Positions 33,347 through 42,334 of a DNA stretch of 64,000 bases are shown here, piece after piece. The notes under the pieces are model-generated. The model worked only from the letters and a program-made list of their open reading frames with translations, was not told where the DNA came from and did no database searches. Origin of the DNA: DASZTV01 sp035548125. Its GTDB lineage: Bacteria > Actinomycetota > Actinomycetes > JAFAQI01. The stretch is from the NCBI GenBank assembly GCA_035548125.1, contig DASZTV010000093.1, positions 10,283 through 74,282 of the forward strand. Reading direction: 5' to 3'. Position 1 is the first letter of the stretch; each line of letters opens with the position of its first letter. Both the position numbers and the translations under genes were made by a program.

Positions 33347-35023
33347 GGGCGCCACAACCGGAAGCCGAAGCGCACCGGGGGCGGCGTCGGGGACCGCCGG
33401 GTGACGGGGGGCAACCGGCGCGACCGGCACGTAGACCGAACCGAGAACCGGACGCGGATCCAGGTCGCCCTTGTTGGGCCAGAACGCCATCGCCCGCTCG
33501 GCCTGCGCGGTGATGGTCAGCGAAGGGTTCACGCCGAGGTTCGCGGTCACCGCGGCGCCGTCGGTCACGTGCAGTCCCTCGTAGCCGTGCAGCCGCTGCC
33601 ACGGGTCGACGACGCCGTCGTCGGCGGTGAGGCCGATCGGCGCGCCGCCGATGATGTGCGCCGTCATCGGGATGTTGGCGAGCTCGCCGACCGAGCCTCC
33701 GGGGATCCCGTCGATCCGCTCGGCGAGGCGTCGCGTCACCTCGTTGCCGGCCGGGATCCACGTCGGGTTCGGCTGGCCGTGGCCCTGCCGCGAGACGAGC
33801 CGGTCGCGGAACTTGCCCTTCACCCGGGACACGGTCAACGAGTTGTCGAGCGACTGCATGACCAGCACGATGATGGTCTGCTCCGCCCAGCCCTTGAGCC
33901 AGAACAGCTTGGAGAGATCGCGGGGGCTGCGCCGTACCTCGCGAAGCGCCTCACGCCACCGCGGTCCCTTGTCGCCGTCGGTCAGGATCGACTGCAGCAG
34001 TCCCATCGAGTTGGACCCCTTGCCGTAGCGGACCGGCTCCACGTGCGTACGGGCGTCGGGATGGAACGACGAGGTGATCGCGACGCCTTGTGAGTAGTCG
34101 GCGTCCTTGTTGCGCGAGCGCGCGCCGAGGATCGCCTCGGAGTTGGTGCGGGTCAGCTCGCCGAGCCGCTGGGAGAGGTTCGGCAGGATTTCCTCGTCGC
34201 GCATCCGGTGCAGCAGCTTCTGCGTCCCGAGGGTGCCGGCGGCGAACACCACCTGGTCCGCGCTGAACACCTGACGCCTGCGGCGCTTGACCGTGTGGCA
34301 GGTCTCTATCTGGTAGCCGCCACCGGGCCTCGGGCGCACCGCGGTGACGGTCGTCTCCGGATGGATCCTCGTGCCGAGCCCTTCGGCCAGGTGCAGGTAG
34401 TTGAGGTCCAGCCGGTTTTTCGCGTTGTAGCGGCAGCCGATCATGCAGTTGCCGCATTCGATGCACCCGGTACGTCGTGGGCCGGCGCCACCGAAGTAGG
34501 GGTCATCGACAGTCTCGCCCGGCCGGCCGAAGAACACCCCGACCGGAGTGTGGCGGAACGTGTGCCCGACGCCCATCTCCTCGGCGACCGCCCGCATCTC
34601 GGCGTCCGCCTTGGTCTCGGTCGGGTTCTCGACCACCCCGAGCATTCGCGACGCCTGGTCGTAGTACGGCGCGAGCTCGGTCTTCCAGTCGGTGATGTGC
34701 GACCACTGCGGGTCGTTGTAGAAGTCGTCGAGCGGCGAGTACAGCGTGTTCGCGTAGACCAGGGACCCGCCGCCCACCCCGGCACCGGACAGGCACACGA
34801 CGTCGGTCAGCGGAGTGATCTTCTGGATCCCCATCCAGCCGAGCGCAGGGGCCCACAGGAAGTCCTTCAGGTCCCAGCTGGTCTCCGGCAGCGTGTCGTT
34901 GGTGAAGCGGCGGCCAGCCTCCATGACCCCGACTCGGTAGCCCTTCTCCGCGGCGCGCAGAGCGGCCACACTGCCACCGAAACCGCTGCCGATGACGACG
35001 ACGTCATAGTCGCGTTCGGTCAT
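33344..35023 (-). CDS. FAD-dependent GMC oxidoreductase (cholesterol-oxidase-like)
   Basis: 559 residues. The N-terminal VVVIGSGFGGSVAALRAAEKGYRVGVMEAG is the FAD Rossmann motif, and GAGVGGGSLVYANTLYSP is the second GMC signature. The C-terminus has NIPMTAHIIGGAPIG and DGAAVTANLGVNPSLTITAQAERAM, with His and Asn at the active-site positions used by cholesterol oxidases. A cysteine cluster CIECGNCMIGC near residue 185 resembles an iron-sulfur ligand pattern and is common in this actinobacterial subgroup. The substrate alcohol or sterol is unknown. The ATG is 6 nt after TAGCGT, indicating a leaderless transcript. Confidence 0.87.
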   Translation of the reverse strand: MTERDYDVVVIGSGFGGSVAALRAAEKGYRVGVMEAGRRFTNDTLPETSWDLKDFLWAPALGWMGIQKITPLTDVVCLSGAGVGGGSLVYANTLYSPLDDFYNDPQWSHITDWKTELAPYYDQASRMLGVVENPTETKADAEMRAVAEEMGVGHTFRHTPVGVFFGRPGETVDDPYFGGAGPRRTGCIECGNCMIGCRYNAKNRLDLNYLHLAEGLGTRIHPETTVTAVRPRPGGGYQIETCHTVKRRRRQVFSADQVVFAAGTLGTQKLLHRMRDEEILPNLSQRLGELTRTNSEAILGARSRNKDADYSQGVAITSSFHPDARTHVEPVRYGKGSNSMGLLQSILTDGDKGPRWREALREVRRSPRDLSKLFWLKGWAEQTIIVLVMQSLDNSLTVSRVKGKFRDRLVSRQGHGQPNPTWIPAGNEVTRRLAERIDGIPGGSVGELANIPMTAHIIGGAPIGLTADDGVVDPWQRLHGYEGLHVTDGAAVTANLGVNPSLTITAQAERAMAFWPNKGDLDPRPVLGSVYVPVAPVAPRHPAVPDAAPGALRLPVVAP

Positions 35024-35029
35024 GGCACG

Positions 35030-35035
35030 ACGCTA
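35030..35035 (-). promoter_or_regulatory. -10 element, leaderless promoter of the GMC oxidoreductase gene
   Basis: TAGCGT on the minus strand, exactly 6 nt before the ATG at 35023. It overlaps the stop codon of the upstream sulfotransferase-like gene, which ends at 35033. Confidence 0.55.
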
Positions 35036-35782
35036 CCCAGCGGCGGTGGCCGCCTGCCGCGCCGCCACTTCGGCGTAGCGGTCGTACTGGCGGCGGCAGC
35101 GCGCCAGCGCGGCGGCGTCGCGAGGGTCGAGCAGCTGCTCCCGTACCGCCGCGAGGTGCTCGCTGCGGTCCGCAGACGGTGTCGGGGAGTGCAACCCCGC
35201 CTCGGCGCCGTGGGCGAGCTTCGCGTTCCAGTCGAGGCTTCCGAGGATCTGCTTCTCGGCGTCGTCGGCGAGGTCGGCGAGCGGGGTCAGCCGGCAGTCG
35301 AAGCGCGCGTTCAGCCGCATGACGATGGAGCCGCCATCCGTGGTCGCCTGCGCAAAGGTGATCACTTCGGCGCGCTCGGCGACGCGCCAGCAGCGCGCGT
35401 GGAAGTAGTCATAGCGCCGCAGCTCGACGCGTGGGTTGCCGCCGTGGCGCACCACCTTCGAGGCGATCGCGTCGAGCGGCTCGCGGACCACCAGCAACGT
35501 CGGCAGCCGCCGTCGTACACCTTCGATGATCTGCGCCGGACGGTGACGATGATGGGCGACCGGGCGCTCCCAGCCGCCGGCGATCTCGACGATGCGCGTC
35601 GCCCACGAATTGCCGCTGCCCGGGTAGCCGTCCACGACCAGCATGGTGGGATCTCGCGTCACCGCGTGGCGACCACCATGCCGTCGCGCCTCGTACGCCG
35701 GATCGGCACCCGGTACCGAGGCAAGACCGGCGTAGAACAACTCGCGGACCGCCCCGCGCGGATCCGAGTCGATCGTCACCAT
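35033..35782 (-). CDS. Sulfotransferase-domain protein
   Basis: 249 residues from the ATG at 35782. MLVVDGYPGSGNSWATRIVEIAG is a P-loop like the PAPS-binding 5'-PSB loop, and TLLVVREPLDAIASKVVRHGG is the 3'-phosphate-binding strand-helix, so the fold is that of sulfotransferases. A central catalytic His is not obvious. It lies between guaB3 and the GMC gene on the same strand. The other sulfotransferase-like gene is on the far side of the GMC gene on the opposite strand. The substrate is unknown. Confidence 0.72.
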   Translation of the reverse strand: MVTIDSDPRGAVRELFYAGLASVPGADPAYEARRHGGRHAVTRDPTMLVVDGYPGSGNSWATRIVEIAGGWERPVAHHRHRPAQIIEGVRRRLPTLLVVREPLDAIASKVVRHGGNPRVELRRYDYFHARCWRVAERAEVITFAQATTDGGSIVMRLNARFDCRLTPLADLADDAEKQILGSLDWNAKLAHGAEAGLHSPTPSADRSEHLAAVREQLLDPRDAAALARCRRQYDRYAEVAARQAATAAG

Positions 35783-35832
35783 CGCGGCGACGTACCGGCT
35801 CAGGGCAGGCAAGGCCACAGGATCGCGCCGGG

Positions 35833-36963
35833 TCAGCCCTTGACCACGAGCTCGACCCGCTGGAACTCCTTGAGATCGGAGTAACCGGCCTTCGCGATGG
35901 CGCGACGCAGCCCGCCGAAGAGGTTCAGGTCGCCGTCCGGCGATGAGGAAGCGCCGCGGATGACCTCGGCGAGCGGTGCCCGCGGCCAGTCCGGAGCGGC
36001 GTCGGCGAACCGGCCGCGCGGCAGTTTCGGATGCGAAGCCGAGGGATGCCACCAGGCGCCCTTGCCGGGGGCCTCGGCCGCCACCGACAGCGGCTCACCG
36101 AGCATGACGGCGTCTGCGCCGCACGCCAGTGACTTCGCGATGTCGCCGCTCGACTCGATGTCGCCGGCGGCGATCACGTGTACGTAGCGCCCGCCGGTCT
36201 CGTCGAGGTAGTCGCGTCTCGCCGCGGCGGCATCCACGATCGCCGTCGCCATCGGAACCTCGATGCCGAGCACCCGGCTCGTGGTGGCCCACTCGTCGGC
36301 CGCCGTGCCCACGATCACGCCGGCGGCGCCAGTACGCATCAGGTGCAGCGCGGTCTGATAGTTAGTGCAGCCGCCGACGATGACCGGCACGTCGAGATCA
36401 GCGATGAAGGTCTTGAGGTTCAGCGGAGGCTCGGTGGCGGACGCCGCCACGTGCTCCGCAGAGACGATCGTGCCCTGGATGACCAGCAGGTCCACCCCGG
36501 CCGCGAGGATCGTCGGGGCGTAACGCGGCGTGTGCTGCGGCGAGACCCGCACGGCGGTCGTCGCCCCGGCGTCGCGCAGCTCCTTGATCCGCTCCGTGAT
36601 CAGCTCGTCACGCACCGGCTCGGCGTATACCCGCTGCAGGACCGGCGTCGCCTCCTCGGGGTCGAGCGCGGCCAGCTCGTCGTAGATCGACGCCGGGTCG
36701 TCGTACCGGGTCCAGAGACCCTCTGCGTCCAGGATCCCGAGCCCGCCGCAACGGCTCACCTCCGCAACGGTCGCCGGCGACATGATCGCGTCGGAAGGCG
36801 CGGCGACGAACGGCAGGTCGAAGCGGTAGGCGTCGATCTGCCAGGTCAGCGAGACGACGTCGACGTCACGCGTACGACGCGACGGCACGATGCCGATGTC
36901 AGCCAGGGAGTAGCCGCGACGGGCGGCCCGGCCGAGCCCGATCTCGACGTTGTCGCGCATCAT
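35833..36963 (-). CDS. guaB3: GuaB3-family IMP dehydrogenase-like protein
   Basis: 376 residues with an IMPDH/GMPR barrel but no CBS pair. The canonical GxGSxC catalytic-cysteine loop is replaced by a segment around LLVIQGTIVSAEHV, which explains why the actinobacterial GuaB3 group is not assumed to be a standard IMPDH. Phosphate-binding GAAGVIVGTAAD and VHVIAAGDIESSGDIAKSLACGADAVMLG remain intact. The ATG overlaps the guaB stop as TGATG, so it is translationally coupled to guaB. A guanosine-nucleotide regulatory or reductase role has been proposed for this family; the activity here is not shown by sequence. Confidence 0.9.
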   Translation of the reverse strand: MMRDNVEIGLGRAARRGYSLADIGIVPSRRTRDVDVVSLTWQIDAYRFDLPFVAAPSDAIMSPATVAEVSRCGGLGILDAEGLWTRYDDPASIYDELAALDPEEATPVLQRVYAEPVRDELITERIKELRDAGATTAVRVSPQHTPRYAPTILAAGVDLLVIQGTIVSAEHVAASATEPPLNLKTFIADLDVPVIVGGCTNYQTALHLMRTGAAGVIVGTAADEWATTSRVLGIEVPMATAIVDAAAARRDYLDETGGRYVHVIAAGDIESSGDIAKSLACGADAVMLGEPLSVAAEAPGKGAWWHPSASHPKLPRGRFADAAPDWPRAPLAEVIRGASSSPDGDLNLFGGLRRAIAKAGYSDLKEFQRVELVVKG

Positions 36964-38453
36964 CAGCGGGCCGTGTAGTTGGGAGCCTCGGTGGTCATCG
37001 CAATGTCGTGCGGGTGGCTCTCCTTCAACCCCGCAGCGGTGATCCGCACCAGCTGGGCCTGCTTCAGCTCGGGGATGGTCTGCGCGCCGCAGTAGCCCAT
37101 CGCCGCACGGAGCCCGCCGAGCAGCTGATGCGCGACGGCACCGAGCGGACCGCGGTAGGGCACCTGACCCTCGACGCCTTCGGGCACGAGCTTGTCGTCG
37201 GAGAGCACGTCGTCTTGGAAGTAGCGGTCCTTGGAGTAGGACCGGCCCTGACCGCGCGACTGCATCGCGCCGAGCGAACCCATGCCGCGGTAGGACTTGA
37301 ACTGCTTGCCGTTGACGAACAGCAACTCCCCCGGCGACTCCTCGCAGCCCGCGAGCAGCGAGCCGAGCATCACACTGTCGGCGCCTGCGGCGATCGCCTT
37401 CGCGATGTCTCCGGAGTACTGCATGCCGCCGTCGGCGATCACCGGCACGCCGGCGGGGCCGGCGACTTGCGCGACGTCGTAGATGGCGGAGATCTGCGGT
37501 ACGCCAACCCCTGCGACCACGCGGGTGGTGCAGATGCTTCCTGGTCCCACGCCACACTTCACGGCGTCGGCACCGGCGTCGATCAGCGCGGCGGCCGCCG
37601 CGCCGGTGGCGATGTTGCCGCCGATGACGTCCACCTCGACGGCCTTCTTGACTCGCGCCACCATTTCGAGCACCGACCGCGAGTGACCGTGGGCAGTGTC
37701 GACGACGAGCACGTCGACGCCCGCTTCGACCAGCGTCATGGCCCGCTTGTAGGCGTCCTCCCCGACGCCGACCGCGGCACCGACCATCAACCGGCCGGCC
37801 GGATCCTTGGTTGCGTGCGGGTACTCCTCGCTCTTCGCGAAGTCCTTGACGGTGATCAGGCCGCGAAGCCGGTTGCCGCCGTCGACGATCGGCAGCTTCT
37901 CGACCTTGTGGCGCTGCAGCAGTGCCAGCGCGTCCGCACGGGAGACACCGACCGGCGCGGTCACGAGGGGCATGACCGTCATGACGTCACGCACCAGCCG
38001 CGACGCGTCGCGCTCGAACCGGATGTCGCGGTTCGTGACGATGCCGACGAGCACACCGTCACCGTCGGTGACCGGCACACCCGAGATCCGGTAGCGCCCC
38101 ATCAGCGCGTCGGCGTCCGCGATCGTGTCGTCCGGTCCGCAGGTGACCGGGGAGGTGATCATGCCGGCTTCCGAGCGCTTCACGATGTCGACCTGGGTCG
38201 CCTGATCCTCGATGGAGAGGTTGCGATGCAGGATTCCGATGCCCCCCTGCCGGGCCATCGCGATGGCCATCCGGCCCTCGGTGACGGTGTCCATCGCGCT
38301 GGAGAGCAGCGGCGTACGCACGGCGATGTTCCGGGAGATCTGAGTGGAGGTGTCGACCTCGCTGGGCACGACGTCGGAGGCGGCGGGAAGCAGCAACACG
38401 TCGTCGAACGTCAGGCCGAGCGGAGCGAACTTGTCCGGGAACGAGGCCTCCAT
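36963..38453 (-). CDS. guaB: IMP dehydrogenase
   Basis: 496 residues. The catalytic barrel starts with LTFDDVLLLPA. Two CBS domains occupy about 95-215. The active-site loop GVGPGSICTTR contains the nucleophilic Cys, and the flap carries the conserved SRGQGRSYSKDRYFQ. It oxidises IMP to XMP, the rate-limiting step to GMP, and lies with guaB3 and, about 3.8 kb further on, guaA. The ATG is exactly 6 nt after TAGAAT, the closest match to a consensus -10 in the window, so a strong leaderless promoter is likely. Confidence 0.97.
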   Translation of the reverse strand: MEASFPDKFAPLGLTFDDVLLLPAASDVVPSEVDTSTQISRNIAVRTPLLSSAMDTVTEGRMAIAMARQGGIGILHRNLSIEDQATQVDIVKRSEAGMITSPVTCGPDDTIADADALMGRYRISGVPVTDGDGVLVGIVTNRDIRFERDASRLVRDVMTVMPLVTAPVGVSRADALALLQRHKVEKLPIVDGGNRLRGLITVKDFAKSEEYPHATKDPAGRLMVGAAVGVGEDAYKRAMTLVEAGVDVLVVDTAHGHSRSVLEMVARVKKAVEVDVIGGNIATGAAAAALIDAGADAVKCGVGPGSICTTRVVAGVGVPQISAIYDVAQVAGPAGVPVIADGGMQYSGDIAKAIAAGADSVMLGSLLAGCEESPGELLFVNGKQFKSYRGMGSLGAMQSRGQGRSYSKDRYFQDDVLSDDKLVPEGVEGQVPYRGPLGAVAHQLLGGLRAAMGYCGAQTIPELKQAQLVRITAAGLKESHPHDIAMTTEAPNYTAR

Positions 38454-38459
38454 GGACAG

Positions 38460-38465
38460 ATTCTA
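38460..38465 (-). promoter_or_regulatory. -10 element, leaderless promoter of guaB
   Basis: TAGAAT on the minus strand, 6 nt before the ATG at 38453. No Shine-Dalgarno sequence is present. Confidence 0.6.
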
Positions 38466-38490
38466 GCGACCGCCGCCCGGCGCAGAGGGA

Positions 38491-38496
38491 TAGCGT
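38491..38496 (+). promoter_or_regulatory. -10 element, leaderless promoter of the DUF5319 gene
   Basis: TAGCGT, exactly 6 nt before the GTG at 38503. The same hexamer and spacing precede the UPF0182 and GMC genes. Confidence 0.6.
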
Positions 38497-38502
38497 TGTT
38501 GG

Positions 38503-38892
38503 GTGCGCGACGACAGCCCGGTCGACCCGTTCGCGGGTGACCCGAGCGACCCTGCGGCGGCCCTTTCGGACGAGGAGTTCGACGACGAGCCGCTCACCGA
38601 CGACGAGCGTCGCGACCTGCTCGAGGATCTCGAGGACCTGGAGGTCTTCCAGGCGCTGCTCGGACCGCGCGGGGTACGGGGGCTGGTGGTCGACTGCGAG
38701 GACTGCCACGAAGCGCACTACTTCTCGTGGGATCTGATCCGCGGCAACCTGCGCAGCCTGCTCGACGCGGGCGCCCCGCACGTCCACGAGCCGGCGTACG
38801 ACCCCGACCCGGCGGAGTACGTCAGCTGGGACTACGCCCGGGGCTTCGCCGACGGGGTGCTCACCGCCGATGAGGACCCGTCGGAGGAGTAG
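38503..38892 (+). CDS. DUF5319-family acidic protein
   Basis: 129 residues, highly acidic, beginning with an Asp/Glu-rich N-terminus. The conserved core VDCEDCHEAHYFSWDLIRGNL has a CxxC and nearby histidines that could bind a metal, followed by YVSWDYARGFADG. The family is restricted to actinobacteria and typically neighbours guaB, as here (divergent, 49 bp apart). The function is unknown. The GTG start is supported by the -10 hexamer 6 nt upstream. Confidence 0.88.
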   Translation: MRDDSPVDPFAGDPSDPAAALSDEEFDDEPLTDDERRDLLEDLEDLEVFQALLGPRGVRGLVVDCEDCHEAHYFSWDLIRGNLRSLLDAGAPHVHEPAYDPDPAEYVSWDYARGFADGVLTADEDPSEE

Positions 38893-38968
38893 TCCCTCGC
38901 GCCATTGCCGGCTGACCTCCTTCTAGCGTCGCCACGCGGCAATCGCGCACATCTCACGCGGTCGAGGG

Positions 38969-38987
38969 CGTCCGCTCAGAACGGACG
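38969..38987. terminator. Hairpin between convergent DUF5319 and response-regulator genes
   Basis: CGTCCG (38969-38974) pairs with CGGACG (38982-38987) across a 7-nt loop, just after the 3' end of the response-regulator gene and downstream of DUF5319. There is no T-tract, so termination is tentative. Confidence 0.35.
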
Positions 38988-38996
38988 GTCGGCCAG

Positions 38997-39611
38997 TCAG
39001 GTCACGAGGCCGTGGCGGAAGCCCGCGGCTACCGCCTCTGCCCGGTCGCCGACATCCAGCTTGCGGAACAGCCGGCGGGCGTGCGTCTTGATGGTGTCCT
39101 CGGACAGGAACAGGTCGCGCCCGATCTGGGCGTTGCTCTTCCCGGCCGACATCCCGGTGAGGACCTGCAGCTCGCGCTGGGTGAGGTCAGGGACGTCCGG
39201 GTCCTTGCGGCGGGAGTGGCCGTTCAACGGTTCGGTGCCGAACGAGGACATCGTCAGCGCGTTGGCCACGGTGGCGCAGACCTCCTCGCGCGAAACCTCC
39301 TTGTGCAGGAAGCCGCGCGCACCGCCGGCGATGGCGGGGGCGACGGCGTCGCGGTCGGCGGCGACCGTGAGCATCACGACGTTGGCGGCCGGGTGGTCCC
39401 GGGTGAGGCGGCGGGTGGCTTCGAGGCCTCCGATGCCCGGCATCTGCACGTCCATCAGCACGAGGTCCTGGCGCTCGATCGGCCAGCGGGCGAGGACCTC
39501 TTCGCCACTCGATGCGGTGTCGACCCGCCCCACCCCCGGAATCGAGGCGACGCAGCGCGCGAGACCGTCGCGCACGTTGCGCTGGTCGTCGCAGATCAAC
39601 ACGCTGGTCAC
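38997..39611 (-). CDS. NarL/FixJ-type (LuxR) response regulator, orphan
   Basis: 204 residues from the GTG at 39611. The receiver domain (4-120) has the acidic pocket Asp8/Asp9, the phosphoacceptor Asp54 in LVLMDVQMPG and the conserved Lys in GFLHKE. The LuxR-type HTH spans DLTQRELQVLTGMSAGKSNAQIGRDLFLSEDTIKTHARRLFRKL. No histidine kinase is in the window, so it is either an orphan or paired at a distance. Actinobacterial relatives sit at the same place near groEL and guaB. The start lacks a clear ribosome-binding site. Confidence 0.88.
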   Translation of the reverse strand: MTSVLICDDQRNVRDGLARCVASIPGVGRVDTASSGEEVLARWPIERQDLVLMDVQMPGIGGLEATRRLTRDHPAANVVMLTVAADRDAVAPAIAGGARGFLHKEVSREEVCATVANALTMSSFGTEPLNGHSRRKDPDVPDLTQRELQVLTGMSAGKSNAQIGRDLFLSEDTIKTHARRLFRKLDVGDRAEAVAAGFRHGLVT

Positions 39612-39750
39612 GAGTCCTACATCGGCATGATTCGACTCCGACTTCACTTGTGACGCAGCACCGGAACCGCGCCCGTGAGTTGGGTTGCCGGCGCAGTTTC
39701 GAGCGTCAGCCCGCCGCGGAGCACCGGAATCGGAGGTCGGCCGAACCGGT

Positions 39751-40677
39751 TCAGCCCTCGAGCAACGCACTCACGTTGGGCTGAGCGAGCCAGGGGTCCC
39801 GCAGCTCGGCGGAAAGGTCGCCTGCGATCGTCAACACGGCGTTGCGGGCGGCCGCCAGCGAACGGGCACCCTCTTCCGACCCGCTGCCCAGCAGGGCGCC
39901 GAGCAACGCTCGGGCCTGCCAGACCACGGGAAGCGTCCCGAGGCCCTCAGCGAGCGTCGCCGAGCGCCGCAGCGTGGCACTGGCGTCACCCTCGCCGGAC
40001 TGCAGCTCGGCGACCCCCTGGAACAGCAGCCCCTTGGCCACGTGACGGGGAGCCCGCGCCTTCTCGGCGCCTTCCACCGCGATGACTGCGGCCGCCCGGG
40101 CGTCGGCCGGTCGGTCGGAGAGGATCGCGATCTCGGCGCGCACCCACTCCAGCCGCACCTGCTGCCGCCACCAGTCGCCGCCGTGGCCCTCGATGACCGC
40201 ACTGGCCTGCGTGAACCTCTTGTGCGCCTCCTCGAGGCTGCCTGCCCCGACCGCATCAGAAGCCAGCCCGAGCAGACAGTCGAACGCGGCCTCCCCCGGG
40301 CCCTCGGTGAGACCGAGTCCACGACCGTCGAGCTCGGTCGCCATGACTGCGCGACCGAGACCGCGGTAGACGCTGGCCGCGGTTCCGGCGGCCAGCGAGG
40401 AGAACAGCTTCAGCTCCGGGGTGGTCGTGCTCGAGTCGCGCGCCTCGCCCGCCTCGAGCAGCGGGACCAGCACCCTGAGGGCGCCTCCGTACCTGCCCGA
40501 CGCCGACAGCGCGACACCGAGCAGCCACGCCGCCGCGGCGACCTCGGCGTGCAGTCCGTCGCGTTGCGCGACGCCGACCGCCTGCTCGAGGTCCGCCACG
40601 GCCTTGCCGGGCGCGCCGTGGAACACCGCCCGCTCACTCTTCGAGAGCAGCGAGGCGAGATCCGCGGTCTTCGCCAC
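39751..40677 (-). CDS. TPR-like helical repeat protein downstream of groEL
   Basis: 308 residues, almost entirely alpha-helical. Alanine-rich helix pairs of about 34-40 residues (for example AVADLEQAVGVAQRDGLHAEVAAAAWLLGVAL and EEAHKRFTQASAVIEG) resemble tetratricopeptide repeats. No signal peptide or catalytic motif is seen. It starts 18 nt after the groEL stop on the same strand with GTG and no obvious ribosome-binding site, so it is probably translated from the groEL transcript. TPRs mediate protein contacts; a link to chaperonin function is context inference only. Confidence 0.65.
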   Translation of the reverse strand: MAKTADLASLLSKSERAVFHGAPGKAVADLEQAVGVAQRDGLHAEVAAAAWLLGVALSASGRYGGALRVLVPLLEAGEARDSSTTTPELKLFSSLAAGTAASVYRGLGRAVMATELDGRGLGLTEGPGEAAFDCLLGLASDAVGAGSLEEAHKRFTQASAVIEGHGGDWWRQQVRLEWVRAEIAILSDRPADARAAAVIAVEGAEKARAPRHVAKGLLFQGVAELQSGEGDASATLRRSATLAEGLGTLPVVWQARALLGALLGSGSEEGARSLAAARNAVLTIAGDLSAELRDPWLAQPNVSALLEG

Positions 40678-40695
40678 TAGCTGGAGAAGGCGCGG

Positions 40696-42333
40696 TTAGT
40701 GGACGTGCCCGCCGGGACCGTGCGAGTGGCCGTGTCCGTGACCGGCTGCGTCATGGTCCGGCTCCTCGGGCTTGTCGACGACCAGGGTCTCGGTGGTGAG
40801 CAGCATGCCAGCGATGCTCGCCGCGTTGCGAACCGCGGACCGCGTGACCTTGACCGGGTCCACGACGCCCGCCTTCAGCAGGTCGACGTACTCGCCGGTG
40901 GCGGCGTTGAGCCCGTTGCCGCCCTTGAGGTCGCTGACCTTCTGCACCGCGACGTAGCCCTCGAGCCCGGCGTTCTGGGCGATCCACCGAAGCGGCTCCA
41001 CCAGCGCCTTGCGCACGATCGCCACGCCGATCGCCTCGTCGCCCTCGAGCGTGACGTCGTCGAGCGCGGGGAGCGCGCGGATCAACGCGGAGCCACCGCC
41101 GGCGACGATACCTTCCTCGATCGCAGCGCGAGTCGCGGAGATCGCGTCCTCGAGCCGGTGCTTCTTCTCCTTGAGCTCGACCTCGGTGTGTGCGCCGACC
41201 CGGATCACGCCGACCCCGCCGGAGAGCTTCGCGAGCCGCTCCTGCAGCTTCTCGCGGTCCCAGTCGGAGTCGGTCTCCTCGATCTCCTTGCGGATCTGAC
41301 GGATCCGGTCCTCGATCGCTGCCTTCTTGCCCGCGCCGTCGACGATCGTCGTCGCGTCCTTGGTGATCGTCACGCGTCGTGCCTTGCCGAGCACTTCGAG
41401 GCCGACCTGGTCAAGCTTGAGCCCGACCTCCTCGCTGACGACCTCGCCGCCGGTGAGGATCGCCATGTCGGCGAGCATCGCCTTGCGGCGGTCGCCGAAC
41501 CCGGGGGCCTTCACGGCGACGGCGGTGAACGTGCCGCGGATCTTGTTGACCACGAGCGTCGACAGCGCCTCGCCCTCGACGTCCTCGGCGATGACCAGCA
41601 GCGGCTTCGCGGCCTGCACGACCTTCTCCAGCAGCGGGAGGATGTCGCTGACGGCGCTGATCTTGCCCTGGTGGATCAGGACGAAGGCGTCGTCGAGAAC
41701 TGCTTCCATCCGCTCCGGGTCGGTCACCATGTACGGCGAGATGTAGCCCTTGTCGAACTGCATGCCCTCGGTGAACTCGAGCTCCAGACCCATCGTCTGG
41801 GCCTCTTCCACCGTGATGACGCCGTCCTTGCCGACCTTCGCGAACGCCTCGGCGATCAGCCCACCGATGACGGTGTCCTGCGCGGAGATCGAGGCGACAT
41901 TGGCGACCTCGGCCTGGTCGCCGACCTCGCGGGCGATGGACAGCAGCTTGTCGTTGACGGCCTCTACCGCCGCGTCGATGCCGCGCTTGAGGGCGAGCGG
42001 CTGAGCGCCCGCCGCGACGTTGCGCAGCCCCTCGCGCACCATGGCCTGGGCGAGCACGGTCGCGGTCGTCGTGCCGTCACCGGCGACGTCGTTGGTCTTG
42101 GTCGCGACCTCTTTCGCCAGCTGGGCGCCGAGGTTCTCGTACGGGTCCTCGAGCTCGACCTCCTTGGCGATGGTGACACCGTCGTTGGTGATCGTGGGCG
42201 CGCCCCACTTCTTGTCGATGACGACATTGCGACCGCGCGGGCCGAGCGTGACCTTCACGACGTCGGCGAGGGCGTCCACACCTCGCTGCAGTGCGTCGCG
42301 GGCATCGCTGTTGAACGAGAGAATCTTGGGCAT
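40696..42333 (-). CDS. groEL: Chaperonin GroEL (GroEL1 type with His-rich tail)
   Basis: 545 residues. VKVTLGPRGRNVV, the ATPase motif GDGTTTAT and GGGSALIRALPAL are all present. The C-terminus ends in DHDAAGHGHGHSHGPGGHVH instead of the GGM repeats of classical GroEL; this His-rich tail marks the actinobacterial GroEL1 encoded next to groES, with a second GroEL2 usually elsewhere. It folds client proteins in ATP-driven rings with GroES. A strong hairpin separates it from groES, and it has its own -35/-10 with an overlapping CIRCE operator. The start codon lies 6 nt after the -10, so the mRNA would be leaderless. Confidence 0.97.
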   Translation of the reverse strand: MPKILSFNSDARDALQRGVDALADVVKVTLGPRGRNVVIDKKWGAPTITNDGVTIAKEVELEDPYENLGAQLAKEVATKTNDVAGDGTTTATVLAQAMVREGLRNVAAGAQPLALKRGIDAAVEAVNDKLLSIAREVGDQAEVANVASISAQDTVIGGLIAEAFAKVGKDGVITVEEAQTMGLELEFTEGMQFDKGYISPYMVTDPERMEAVLDDAFVLIHQGKISAVSDILPLLEKVVQAAKPLLVIAEDVEGEALSTLVVNKIRGTFTAVAVKAPGFGDRRKAMLADMAILTGGEVVSEEVGLKLDQVGLEVLGKARRVTITKDATTIVDGAGKKAAIEDRIRQIRKEIEETDSDWDREKLQERLAKLSGGVGVIRVGAHTEVELKEKKHRLEDAISATRAAIEEGIVAGGGSALIRALPALDDVTLEGDEAIGVAIVRKALVEPLRWIAQNAGLEGYVAVQKVSDLKGGNGLNAATGEYVDLLKAGVVDPVKVTRSAVRNAASIAGMLLTTETLVVDKPEEPDHDAAGHGHGHSHGPGGHVH

Positions 42334-42334
42334 G

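Noticed and set aside
33229..33513. Short ORF starting in the interior of the MITE-like element
   Set aside because: It crosses a terminal repeat into antisense of the GMC gene and has no ribosome-binding logic or family resemblance.
35833..36963. Second functional IMP dehydrogenase
   Set aside because: The catalytic-cysteine loop and CBS domains are missing, so it is reported as GuaB3 rather than guaB.
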